Positions 1-7,871 of a stretch of 36,985 nucleotides of DNA are shown piece by piece; position 1 is the stretch's first letter, and the number at the start of each line of letters is the position of its first letter. Source of the DNA: 1162T-S-0a-05 sp050299435 (lineage in GTDB: Bacteria > Pseudomonadota > Gammaproteobacteria > Pseudomonadales > Cellvibrionaceae). Position numbers and translations under genes: made by a program. Under the pieces are notes generated by a model. That model saw only the letters and a list, made by a program, of their open reading frames with translations, had not been told where the DNA came from and searched no databases. The stretch spans positions 1 to 36,985 of the forward strand of contig JBNKVX010000033.1 of the NCBI GenBank assembly GCA_050299435.1, written 5' to 3'.

Positions 1-127
1 CTTGCTCTTTGTTGAGCCAGCCCCATACAAGCGCGAAGACAACTAGCAGTGCCCATGTCCAGGTAAGCAACATTTCCGCTTGAATTAACCACCGTTGTTG
101 CATTAAAGAGATATGTCTACTTTGCAT
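1..127 (-). CDS. Partial small membrane protein, N-terminus only
   Basis: The first 42 codons of a leftward gene cut by the window edge. The start at 127 is preceded by an AAGG-type ribosome binding site. The protein begins with a short polar stretch followed by a Trp-rich hydrophobic segment (about residues 19-37, with LLTWTWALLVVFALVWGW), so it is a membrane protein with an N-terminal helix or signal anchor. It is divergent from the oxidoreductase gene at 279. The family cannot be recognised from this fragment; it could be a small membrane subunit or the N-terminus of a membrane sensor. Confidence 0.5.
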   Translation of the reverse strand, partial: MQSRHISLMQQRWLIQAEMLLTWTWALLVVFALVWGWLNKEQ

Positions 128-278
128 ACCTAACCTTAAGAAAATCTTAAGTAAAAATGTATATATATTGAGTCTGAGTAGGGTGACACAAAAACTTATA
201 GTTAAAGACGCAGATTCTTTGGGAATGGTCTAGTTTGTGACAATATACTACTAAAAATTTAATTAGGTCTCATTGATA

Positions 279-1589
279 ATGAGTTCACTTCTCATTTACA
301 TTTTCATTTTTTGTGGCCCGCTTTTAGTCATTGCTTTTATTTATCTTGTGTTACAAGCCAGAAAAACAGCGAAGGCAAAGATAAAGTGGCAAAAGGCACA
401 AGCTGATGGCTTGATTGAGCCCGCGTCTTTGCATCCCATTATCGATCCAGCAAAATGTTTAGGCTGCAGTACCTGCGTTAGTGCATGTCCCGAAGGGGAA
501 ATTCTTGGGTTAATAAACCGAAAGGCGAGGCTGGTTTCCCCTTCGTCGTGCATAGGTCACGGCGCGTGTAAGGAAGCGTGCCCCACAAGTGCGATCAAAC
601 TTGTATTTGGTACCGCAACTCGCGGTGTGGAAATTCCACAATTGAGCTCCCAATTCGAAACCAGTGTGCCTGGAATATTTATAAGCGGGGAGCTGGGTGG
701 AATGGGCTTAATTAAAAACGCAATTGCGCAAGGGAAACAAGCTGTAGCTGCAATTTCCAAAAGGCGTAACAAAAGCAAAAAAGATATTTTGGATCTGGTT
801 ATAGTGGGTGCTGGTCCGGCTGGATTAAGTGCGGCACTTTCTGCAATAGATAAAAAACTACGTTATGTAATTCTTGAGCAGGAAGATAGCATTGGTGGAA
901 CAATTGCACACTATCCTAGAGGCAAAATTGTTATGACTCGTCCTGCCATTCTGCCTGTAGTAGGAAAGTTTCAGTTTCGTGAGGCAAGTAAGGAGGCCTT
1001 GGTGGAGTTTTGGCAATCAGTTGTACAGAAAACCGGTCTGAAAATAAAAACCAAACAGCGTGTGGAAAATATTGAAAAAACACAACACGGATTTCTAGTG
1101 AAAACGCAGGATCAGAGCTACGAAACGGTTTCAGTTTTGTTGGCGTTAGGGCGGCGAGGAACGCCACGAAAACTTGATGTGGCTGGAGAAGATTTGCCTA
1201 AAGTTGTGTATCGCCTGGTCGATCCAGAACAATATGCTCATCAGAATGTGCTTGTAGTCGGTGGTGGAGATAGCGCATTGGAAGCGGCTATTGCTGTAGC
1301 AGAACAACCCGGTACTTCAACGATAGTTTCCTATCGCAGTGAAGCGTTTTCTCGAGCAAAGGAAAAAAATCGGAATAGGGTAAATAAGTTGCAGGAACAG
1401 GGAAAGTTAAACGTGCTGTTGAAGTCACGTGTTATCCGAATCGGCACCGAAAGTGTGGAGCTGGAGACAACAGAGGGGGTAAGAAAATTTAAAAACCAAT
1501 CTGTTATTGTATGTGCGGGTGGCATTTTGCCCACGCCTTTTCTCAAGAAAATTGGAATAGACGTGGAGGAAAAATTTGGCACTTCGTAA
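279..1589 (+). CDS. Membrane-anchored ferredoxin-type FAD/NAD(P) oxidoreductase
   Basis: The 436-residue protein has an N-terminal membrane helix (about 3-24), a two-motif ferredoxin domain (CLGCSTCVSACP from about residue 59, CIGHGACKEACP from about 91), then a thioredoxin-reductase-like flavoprotein: FAD dinucleotide fold GAGPAGLSAA near 178 and NAD(P) fold GGGDSALEAA near 328. It probably moves electrons between NAD(P)H, FAD and iron-sulfur clusters at the inner membrane; the partner is unknown. In the second ferredoxin motif the Cys expected at the second position is His (CxxHxxCxxxCP). I prefer the ATG at 279 with AGG about 11 bases upstream; an in-frame TTG at 273 is possible. It overlaps the next gene by 14 bases, so the two are probably translated together. 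Confidence 0.85.
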   Translation: MSSLLIYIFIFCGPLLVIAFIYLVLQARKTAKAKIKWQKAQADGLIEPASLHPIIDPAKCLGCSTCVSACPEGEILGLINRKARLVSPSSCIGHGACKEACPTSAIKLVFGTATRGVEIPQLSSQFETSVPGIFISGELGGMGLIKNAIAQGKQAVAAISKRRNKSKKDILDLVIVGAGPAGLSAALSAIDKKLRYVILEQEDSIGGTIAHYPRGKIVMTRPAILPVVGKFQFREASKEALVEFWQSVVQKTGLKIKTKQRVENIEKTQHGFLVKTQDQSYETVSVLLALGRRGTPRKLDVAGEDLPKVVYRLVDPEQYAHQNVLVVGGGDSALEAAIAVAEQPGTSTIVSYRSEAFSRAKEKNRNRVNKLQEQGKLNVLLKSRVIRIGTESVELETTEGVRKFKNQSVIVCAGGILPTPFLKKIGIDVEEKFGTS

Positions 1590-3585
1590 AATTATCATTC
1601 TACTGCTAGTAGGTGGGGTTGGCATTTCTCTTTTCCTGTCTGAAGTTTTCGCCGAATCATCGAGCAGTGATTTATTGCAGGCAGAAAAGGCAGTCCGAAC
1701 AAAACAATTTGGTCAGGCTTTTGCTTTATATTTGCAAGCCGCCAAGGCTGGGAATGCAGAAGCGCAATACCACGTTGCGAATTTGTATTTATTGGGGAGA
1801 GGTGTTAACAAAAGCGAAACTCAGGCAAGTTACTGGCTGGAAAAGTCTGCCCAACAAGCTCATCCTTCTGCCCAATATGCCTTGGGTCTTCGTTTAGTGA
1901 AAACGCAAGCGGAAAGAGCGAAAACTCTCATTAAATCAGCGAGTCAACAGGGCTATGAACCCGCTCGGTATTTTCTTGCACGTCAGAAAAAAATAGTTAC
2001 CCGCGCAGAAGCAGACAAAGCGCTCAACAACCAGGAACGTATCGCGAGTTGGTTTGGTGCAACACGCAATGGAAACTTGATAGAAATGAAAGCACTTCAT
2101 AGCCAAATTAACAATATCGATGCCCAGGATGTTAATGGTCGTACTGCACTTTTTGAGGCGGTCAGTGCTAATCGAGTGAAGACGGCTAATTGGCTTTTGA
2201 TGAGTGGTGCAAAAGTAGAACATGCAGACAGATTTGGTGTGACGCCACTCAGCTTGGCGATCAGTAATAACAATCAGAGCATGCTTACTTTACTGCTGGC
2301 ACATACCAAAAAAGCTTCGATATCTTTCGTTAACGGTGACAATTTGTTGCACTATGCGATTCGTATGCGTAATCAAGAAAGCGCGCTCTACTTGATTGAG
2401 AAAAATATTGGTGTGAACGAATCCAATAGTGAAGGCTGGACTCCGCTGGATTTGGCAGAATATATGGGTTTGAATCGAGTAGTAAGCTTGTTGAAAAGCA
2501 AGTCAGCACAAAGTGGGAACGCGTGGCTAAATAAAAATGAAATATCCACCAATGAAAGAATAGCGGAAGCTTGGACAAATTCCTCCTCAATTCATCAGTT
2601 TGGAAAAGGTGAGCTGTGTCAGGCAGTGATTGCCGGTAATGTCCCTCTGGTGATGAAGTTACTTCAACTGAATCCTTCCTGGTTGAATCAACCTTTTGAT
2701 GACGGTTCGGGGGTCGCTTCTCTTGCTATTCAAAACCGTAATAGTCTTATGCTCAAAACCTTACTTGAGCTTGGAGCCGATCCCAATCAGCTTGGCCCTA
2801 ATAACAGGCCTCTTATATTGCTAGCTGCGCAGCAGGGTCAAGTGGAAAGTTTTCGCGCTCTGGTGAAAGCTGGTGCAGATCCTCTGCAGCAATCTGATGA
2901 AGGACAGGATGTATTGAGTATTGCGATTCAAATGGGGCACATTGATTTATTTAAAGAAGCTTTGGACTTAATCGTAAAAAATAAGCGTAACGTACCCGTT
3001 CACGACTATATATTGATAGCAGGAAAATATAACCAGACAGAATTCATAGATTTTCTCTCACAGCAATTTGATTTTACGCGGACGAAGAAGATTGCAAGGG
3101 ATGATAGAGGCCGCAGTGCATTATGGTATGCCGCTTACCATTGCAATGTAGCATCAACTGATACATTACTTCGCAGCAATAAAGAATTTAATCAGGCTGA
3201 CGAATGGGGGAAATCACCTTTTATCATCGCAGTAGAGAATGACTGTTCGGAAGTTGCGCAACGGCTTCGTCAAAGCAGCGACATAAATCAGACAACTCAA
3301 AACGGAAATACAGCACTGATGGTTGCCGCAAACAGTGATCATGAAGAGCTTGTGCGATGGTTGGTCAAGGAGGGTGTAGAAGTGGATGCCCGCAACACAA
3401 AAGGCGATACCGCCTTAATCATGGCAGTGCGAGCAAACTCGGAAGACTCTGTAAAAATCCTCTTGGAAGCCGACGCAAATATATCCAGAAAAAACAAATC
3501 CGGTTTCTCGGCATTGGATTTGGCCCAGAACAATAAAACCATACTGACAATGCTGAAGGATAAATCAGTGTTGGGGATTTTTTAG
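1576..3585 (+). CDS. Secreted Sel1-repeat and ankyrin-repeat protein
   Basis: The 669-residue protein has an N-terminal signal peptide (hydrophobic residues 4-22, cleavage likely after VFA). Sel1/TPR-like helical repeats follow at about 30-135 (e.g. AGNAEAQYHVANLYLLGRGV), then many ankyrin repeats from about 160 to the end (NGRTALFEAV, GWTPLDLAEYMG, NGNTALMVAA, KGDTALIMAV). No catalytic motif is seen, so a protein-binding role in the periplasm is inferred. The start is TTG at 1576, chosen because a strong GGAGGA lies 5 bases upstream inside the previous gene. The 14-base overlap suggests translational coupling and a functional link with the oxidoreductase. Its stop lies a few bases from the degraded end of the convergent lipoprotein pseudogene. 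Confidence 0.88.
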   Translation: MALRKIIILLLVGGVGISLFLSEVFAESSSSDLLQAEKAVRTKQFGQAFALYLQAAKAGNAEAQYHVANLYLLGRGVNKSETQASYWLEKSAQQAHPSAQYALGLRLVKTQAERAKTLIKSASQQGYEPARYFLARQKKIVTRAEADKALNNQERIASWFGATRNGNLIEMKALHSQINNIDAQDVNGRTALFEAVSANRVKTANWLLMSGAKVEHADRFGVTPLSLAISNNNQSMLTLLLAHTKKASISFVNGDNLLHYAIRMRNQESALYLIEKNIGVNESNSEGWTPLDLAEYMGLNRVVSLLKSKSAQSGNAWLNKNEISTNERIAEAWTNSSSIHQFGKGELCQAVIAGNVPLVMKLLQLNPSWLNQPFDDGSGVASLAIQNRNSLMLKTLLELGADPNQLGPNNRPLILLAAQQGQVESFRALVKAGADPLQQSDEGQDVLSIAIQMGHIDLFKEALDLIVKNKRNVPVHDYILIAGKYNQTEFIDFLSQQFDFTRTKKIARDDRGRSALWYAAYHCNVASTDTLLRSNKEFNQADEWGKSPFIIAVENDCSEVAQRLRQSSDINQTTQNGNTALMVAANSDHEELVRWLVKEGVEVDARNTKGDTALIMAVRANSEDSVKILLEADANISRKNKSGFSALDLAQNNKTILTMLKDKSVLGIF

Positions 3586-4175
3586 TTTGAATTGAACATT
3601 CTATAAAGTTCACCATCTTTTTCTAATTGGATCTGGCGTTCTTTGCATTCATAGGTTTCGGTCATGTTTTAAATTCCGATGGTTCGCTGCCGGTCGCTAC
3701 GTGCAAGGTTTTATAGACATTGGTAAAAATATTGTTAGGGCTATTTGGATTAAAATTATCGCCATCGTCGTCTTCAATGCGCGTTTCGTTAGTGATCAGG
3801 CCAAGCGCTGGACGTTCAATCTAGGAATATCGTCCACTATTGCGTTATCCCAGCCCGTCAAATCAAAACCATTTGCCGGCTCCTGGTCATTGTCCCAATT
3901 GAGGAGGTCACAGTTTCACCAGCAAGATACTGAAATTCGCCAGCAGAATTGGTAAGCCCCGATTGTGTGGTGGTTTCAAAATGAAGACCTTCAACTGGCC
4001 CAAAATTGAATATCCCAATTGACGGAGTCACCGTGCTGCCGCTGGATGAGGAGCTTGAGCTGCTGCTTGAGCTACTGGACCCACCGGTGCTGCCGCCGCC
4101 ACCGCCTCCGCAAGAAGTGATGATCAAAGTTGATAAAATGAGCGTGAGGTTCAGAATGCAACGCAACCTGGCCAT
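3582..4175 (-). pseudogene. Frameshifted secreted lipoprotein with poly-Ser linker
   Basis: The intact 5' part reads 105 codons from the ATG at 4175 (AAGGAA upstream). It gives a lipoprotein signal ending in the lipobox ITSC, a poly-Gly run, a poly-Ser linker, and the start of a domain (GPVEGLHFETTTQSGLTN, then GEFQYLAGETV). It stops at 3858. Coherent protein sequence continues in other frames on the same strand: EPANGFDLTGWDNAIVDD (about 3800-3880), then ITNETRIEDDDGDNFNPNS and NIFTNVYKTLHVATG (to a stop at 3662-3664), then TETYECKERQIQLEKDGELY (to a stop at 3582). I therefore read it as one gene broken by at least two, probably three, frameshifts. Poly-Ser linked lipoproteins are common in Cellvibrionales; the function is unknown. 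Confidence 0.72.
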
Positions 4176-4473
4176 ATTGAGACGATTCCTTGTAATAGTG
4201 CTCTATTAATTGGCACCACTGTACGTATTTGGTGGGTGTTTCCACTATTTTTGTGGTAGTTGGTATAAAGCGTCAAATATGAATTGCTAAGTTATGATAT
4301 GTGTATTGTGACCATCTTATATGGCAATTAAATTCCTTGTGATTGTAAGGGCAGCCAAGATCCTTCTGTTTACGGTATACGTAAAGACTGTTTATAATAA
4401 TTTACATCTCAAATCATATTTAAACCCGAACCAAAACTTCACGATAAAATAATAAAGGCCCGAGGATCATCTT

Positions 4474-5691
4474 GTGAGCATCAATTCTCTGGTTTTGTTT
4501 GATGGCTTTAAGCTTTTCAGTGGTGTTCAGGGTATTTTGTTTGCGTTAGTTCTCTTGTTTTGGGGTGATAGCAACCGTCTGGCTAATCGTTATTTGGCTG
4601 TTTTATTGGCTATCGTTGGTCTTATGCCAATTCACCGGTTTATGTGGGGCACCGGTTATATTCAGCACCTTCCTTATTTTACCGATACTATGATGCTGCT
4701 CGGCACATTGATTCCGCCTACGCTCTATCTGTACGTGCGCACAATGACCCAAGTGGAAACCCGACCGAATTGGAAATGGATAATTTGGCCGGTGCTGGTG
4801 ATATGGTGCTTTCAGATTCCAGCACATTTGGCCCCATTAGACGTGAAAGTGGCGCTTGTAGACAACACCTACATCAACAGAGATCTTTCTCTTTTTCTGG
4901 TTGTGAGTTTTCGGATTTATGTGGTGTTATTGCAGTGTCTGTTTTTTATTTTTATTGCGCTTGCTTTCAGGAAGTTATTCCAACATACCCGTAATATCCG
5001 TCATTTTTTTTCCTATCGGGAAAACATTGAACTGGCTTGGGCACGTAATCTCTTGTTGGTGTGTCTGTGTTTTCTCATTGCAACATTGATTCTATACATA
5101 CTATTGCCTTTTTTTGGTTCAGGCGATGAAAGTCAAACTGAAGCTCGCATCGCATTTATGTTCAAAGTCACTGATGTGTTTTTCGCTATCGTGTTGTTTT
5201 ACAGCGGTGTGATGGGTTTGCTGCAAACGCGCATTTATCAACCCTCTGTAATAAAGGAGCAAGAATTTGAGACGATTTTGGTCGACACTGGCAGTGCTGG
5301 AGTAGATAAGGAAAAGTACCAGAAATCTGCGTTGGCTCCCGAAAAAGCGCAAGAAATAATGACAAGCTTACTTGATGTTATGGACAAAGAGCGACCCTAT
5401 CTAGAGAGTGATTTGAGCTTGGCTCGCCTGGCAGATTTAACCGGTGTCTCAACCAATCACTTATCCCAGGTAATTAACGACCAGTTACAAATGAGCTTTT
5501 TTGATTTTGTGAATGGGTATCGTGTGAGATTTGCACAGGATTTGATGGCAACGGAGAGCAGGAAAACCATCCTGGATATAGCCACCGAGGCGGCATTTAA
5601 TTCGAAATCGGCTTTCTATAGTGCCTTTAAGAAAAATACTGGTCTCACTCCAATGCAATATCGAAAGGATCTGCAAAACCTCTCGTTGTAA
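4474..5691 (+). CDS. Membrane-bound AraC-family transcriptional regulator
   Basis: The 405-residue protein has about seven hydrophobic helices in its first 250 residues (e.g. GILFALVLLFWG, LLVCLCFLIATLILYILLPF) and a C-terminal AraC double helix-turn-helix at about 300-400 (DLSLARLADLTGVSTNHLSQ and the second helix region ending TGLTPMQYRKDL). Such 7TM-AraC fusions sense a signal at the membrane and bind DNA directly; the ligand is unknown. The start is GTG at 4474 with GAGG 8 bases upstream. The next gene downstream is secreted protein copy A, 204 bases away. A copy of this gene's last 23 codons sits upstream of copy B at 10078, so regulator tail, leader and target were duplicated as a unit. 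Regulation of copies A and B by this protein is an inference from position. Confidence 0.88.
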   Translation: MSINSLVLFDGFKLFSGVQGILFALVLLFWGDSNRLANRYLAVLLAIVGLMPIHRFMWGTGYIQHLPYFTDTMMLLGTLIPPTLYLYVRTMTQVETRPNWKWIIWPVLVIWCFQIPAHLAPLDVKVALVDNTYINRDLSLFLVVSFRIYVVLLQCLFFIFIALAFRKLFQHTRNIRHFFSYRENIELAWARNLLLVCLCFLIATLILYILLPFFGSGDESQTEARIAFMFKVTDVFFAIVLFYSGVMGLLQTRIYQPSVIKEQEFETILVDTGSAGVDKEKYQKSALAPEKAQEIMTSLLDVMDKERPYLESDLSLARLADLTGVSTNHLSQVINDQLQMSFFDFVNGYRVRFAQDLMATESRKTILDIATEAAFNSKSAFYSAFKKNTGLTPMQYRKDLQNLSL

Positions 5692-6825
5692 ATTACGTCA
5701 CATTCACATGCGAAAAACGTCCTTTCCTATAGGGGACGACGACAGAACTTCGCCCAAAAAACTAGTTTCCCTCGTCCGTCGGCTCGAGTTGGGCCGGAAT
5801 TCGAAACGAACTCAGAGAGTCGGCTAACAATAATACTTAAAAACAAGGCTCACTAGTCCGTACTATTAATTAATGCAAAATAAAAGGGGATGCCAATGTC
5901 ACCGAGAATATCAACCAGTCAAATCGCTGTATTCATTGTAGCCGTTCTAACCGCCTTACCCACCATCGCGGCGCAAGTTGATTTTGTACCAGTTTGGGGT
6001 AACGGCAATAATCAAAACTTTAACCAGGCTGAACTGGCAATCAACGATAACGATGCCCGTATTGCCGACATGGAGTCACAAATTGCCGCCATGGGGACAC
6101 AAATCGAAGCATTGCTCGCAGTTAACGCCCAGTTGCAGCAACAAATTGCTGATCTGGAATCCGCGAGTGATGGTGTTGCAGGCCTGAATGAATATGTCAG
6201 CGTCGGCCCTGATCAATTCGGACGCCCCGCGGTATTTTTTGACTCGGTTAATGTGTATATCCGTAATGGAACTGATTCAAGCGAATCGGAATCTGATTGG
6301 GGACAGGGCAACGGCCTCGGTAACCTGATTATTGGGTACAACGAAGAATCAACTTCCGCGGAACCTTATTGTACTCAAGGATGGGATCTGACGGGCTCTG
6401 CAGATCTCGAGACCGAAGTGGACTGTCTTGCAGCGAGCTATGAGTGGACCACCAATGACAAATCCGGCTCTCATAATTTGATCATGGGTTCCGGCCACAA
6501 TTACTCCGGAAATTTGAATATCGTACACGGCCACAATAACACCGTCGCCGACAGCTCAAATTTAGTCGGCGGTTTTAATAACTATTCAAGGAGCCATTCA
6601 GCTATTCTCGGCAGTTGGGATAGTAAGACATATTTCGCGGCAACGGTTTTGGGAAGCTGGGACAGTGAAGCCTACAATGGTGCTGTGATTAGCTCCTATA
6701 ATGCGAAAACCGGTGGCGGGTCTGGAACCATTATCAGTTCCTTTTATGTTGAGAATGATATATTCGAAGGATCTGATGGGAAGATTTACCTTAACAACGA
6801 TATATACGGGGAATAGAACTTAAAT
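5622..6825 (+). repeat. Segmental duplication, copy A
   Basis: This block (3' end of the AraC gene, 200-base leader, secreted protein A) is repeated in the same orientation at about 10078-11252. The first 63 bases or so align without a gap, at an offset of 4455. Positions 5714-5748 in the leader are identical to 10169-10203 (35 bases). Similarity fades soon after the stop codon of each copy. Confidence 0.85.
5896..6816 (+). CDS. Secreted coiled-coil / YadA-head-like repeat protein, copy A
   Basis: This 306-residue protein starts at the second of two in-frame ATGs, because AAAAGGGG directly abuts the first (5890) and lies 6 bases before the second. Parts in order: signal peptide (1-26); conserved motif QVDFVPVWGNGNNQNF; heptad-repeat coiled coil (about 46-92); globular linker with VSVGPDQFGRPAVFFDSVNV; a pair of Cys (about 159 and 177); then about seven 14-residue repeats (191-285, e.g. 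GSHNLIMGSGHNYSG, NLNIVHGHNNTVAD, SSNLVGGFNNYSRS). The repeat period and NxIxG pattern resemble the left-handed beta-roll of trimeric autotransporter (YadA) heads. There is no C-terminal barrel anchor, so a soluble or surface-associated trimer is inferred. Copies B (10343) and C (23571) are paralogues. Exact function is unknown. Confidence 0.82.
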   Translation: MSPRISTSQIAVFIVAVLTALPTIAAQVDFVPVWGNGNNQNFNQAELAINDNDARIADMESQIAAMGTQIEALLAVNAQLQQQIADLESASDGVAGLNEYVSVGPDQFGRPAVFFDSVNVYIRNGTDSSESESDWGQGNGLGNLIIGYNEESTSAEPYCTQGWDLTGSADLETEVDCLAASYEWTTNDKSGSHNLIMGSGHNYSGNLNIVHGHNNTVADSSNLVGGFNNYSRSHSAILGSWDSKTYFAATVLGSWDSEAYNGAVISSYNAKTGGGSGTIISSFYVENDIFEGSDGKIYLNNDIYGE

Positions 6826-6867
6826 TATTGTGCTTAGCTAATTGATGGGGCAATTAAATCTCACCGA

Positions 6868-6904
6868 ATACTAAGAGCATCATATAATTTGGTGCTCTTA
6901 GTAT
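6868..6904 (+). terminator. Hairpin after secreted protein A
   Basis: A perfect 12-base inverted repeat (ATACTAAGAGCA at 6868 and its complement ending at 6904) extends to about 15 pairs with one G-U, around a 7-base AT loop. It lies 52 bases after the stop of copy A and before the DUF4197 gene. There is no clear T run after it, so it may be a terminator or an RNA-stabilising hairpin. Confidence 0.55.
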
Positions 6905-6967
6905 AATTAAGATGATACGGGTCGGATTTAAATGGGTTTTGGCGGGGCAAATAATTAAGGCAAGAGA

Positions 6968-7672
6968 ATGAAAACATTACGCTATACCTTATTGTTAATA
7001 GTGCTGAGCTTAAGCGGCTGCGCTGAGCTGACACCTTATTTGGAAGAGGGCGCCAACGCCGCAGGTTACAACAATCAAGCCCAATTGGTAGGTGCTATAA
7101 AAGATGCCCTGGAGTTGAGCAGTGCGCGCGCGTCTACGAAATTATCCGCACAGGGTGGCTACAGCAAGAGCGACTTATACCGCATTTATTTGCCTGAAAA
7201 TATGCAACCGTTGGCTAGCAATTTACGGCGCTTTGGTTTGGGTGATCAATTGGATCGGGTGGAAGCCTTAATGAATCAAGGTGCAGAAAAAGCGGCAGTA
7301 GAAGCGAAAGCGGTGTTTGTGGATGCGGTGAGAAACATGACAGTTTCCGATGCCCTGAGTATTGTGCGCGGACATGATAGTGCAGCCACCGACTATTTTC
7401 GGGAACAAACTGAAGCAAGTTTACGCGCTCGTTATATGCCAATAATTCAAGCTAATTTAAAACAAATCGGCTTTTATACACAGTACCAAAAATTCGTGAA
7501 GGCTTATGATAAATTGCCGATTTCCAATAAGCCCAGTCTGGATTTAGAGCAACACGTACTCGAACGCAGTTTGGATGGCCTATTTAAGCAGGTTGCGGTA
7601 GAGGAGGGTTTAATTCGCAAGGATCCGATTGGTCGCGGCTCGATTTTAATTGGTTCCGTGTTTAAAAAATAA
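6968..7672 (+). CDS. DUF4197 family lipoprotein
   Basis: The 234-residue protein has a lipoprotein signal peptide with lipobox LSGC (Cys at 18). The rest matches the DUF4197 family as I know it: AIKDALELSSARASTKLS, a YRIYLPENM segment, MNQGAEKAAVEAKAVFVDAV, the MTVSDALSIVRGHDSAATDY motif, and a C-terminal DGLFKQVAVEEGLIRKDP block. It is mostly helical with no catalytic motif known to me. The family is widespread in Proteobacteria and Bacteroidetes and its function is not established. AAGAG lies just before the ATG. It stands alone between a hairpin and a convergent HD-GYP gene. Confidence 0.9.
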   Translation: MKTLRYTLLLIVLSLSGCAELTPYLEEGANAAGYNNQAQLVGAIKDALELSSARASTKLSAQGGYSKSDLYRIYLPENMQPLASNLRRFGLGDQLDRVEALMNQGAEKAAVEAKAVFVDAVRNMTVSDALSIVRGHDSAATDYFREQTEASLRARYMPIIQANLKQIGFYTQYQKFVKAYDKLPISNKPSLDLEQHVLERSLDGLFKQVAVEEGLIRKDPIGRGSILIGSVFKK

Positions 7673-7871
7673 AATAATAATATCAAGGGGCGGGCCGCTT
7701 GTTGTCGATTGTTTTGAGGTCAACAAGGTCTACTTTCATTTCAGATCTTCTAATAATCTCAGGTGCAGTTTTATTATTTCGTTTCACCGTTATCCGTGCC
7801 TGGTTGAAAATGCTAATTGTAAAGACCAGCCAGAACCTTTTTCGGCAATCGGGGCAGGTTTAATTGTTGCC

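Noticed and set aside
235..263. Promoter TTGTGA-17-TTTAAT before the oxidoreductase gene
   Set aside because: Transcription would begin at or beyond the ribosome site at 265, so it does not fit the chosen start.
3701..4209. Plus-strand frames opposite the lipoprotein pseudogene, including one with a run of Leu, Glu and Pro
   Set aside because: They are the reverse complement of the poly-Ser and poly-Gly coding region and have no independent support.
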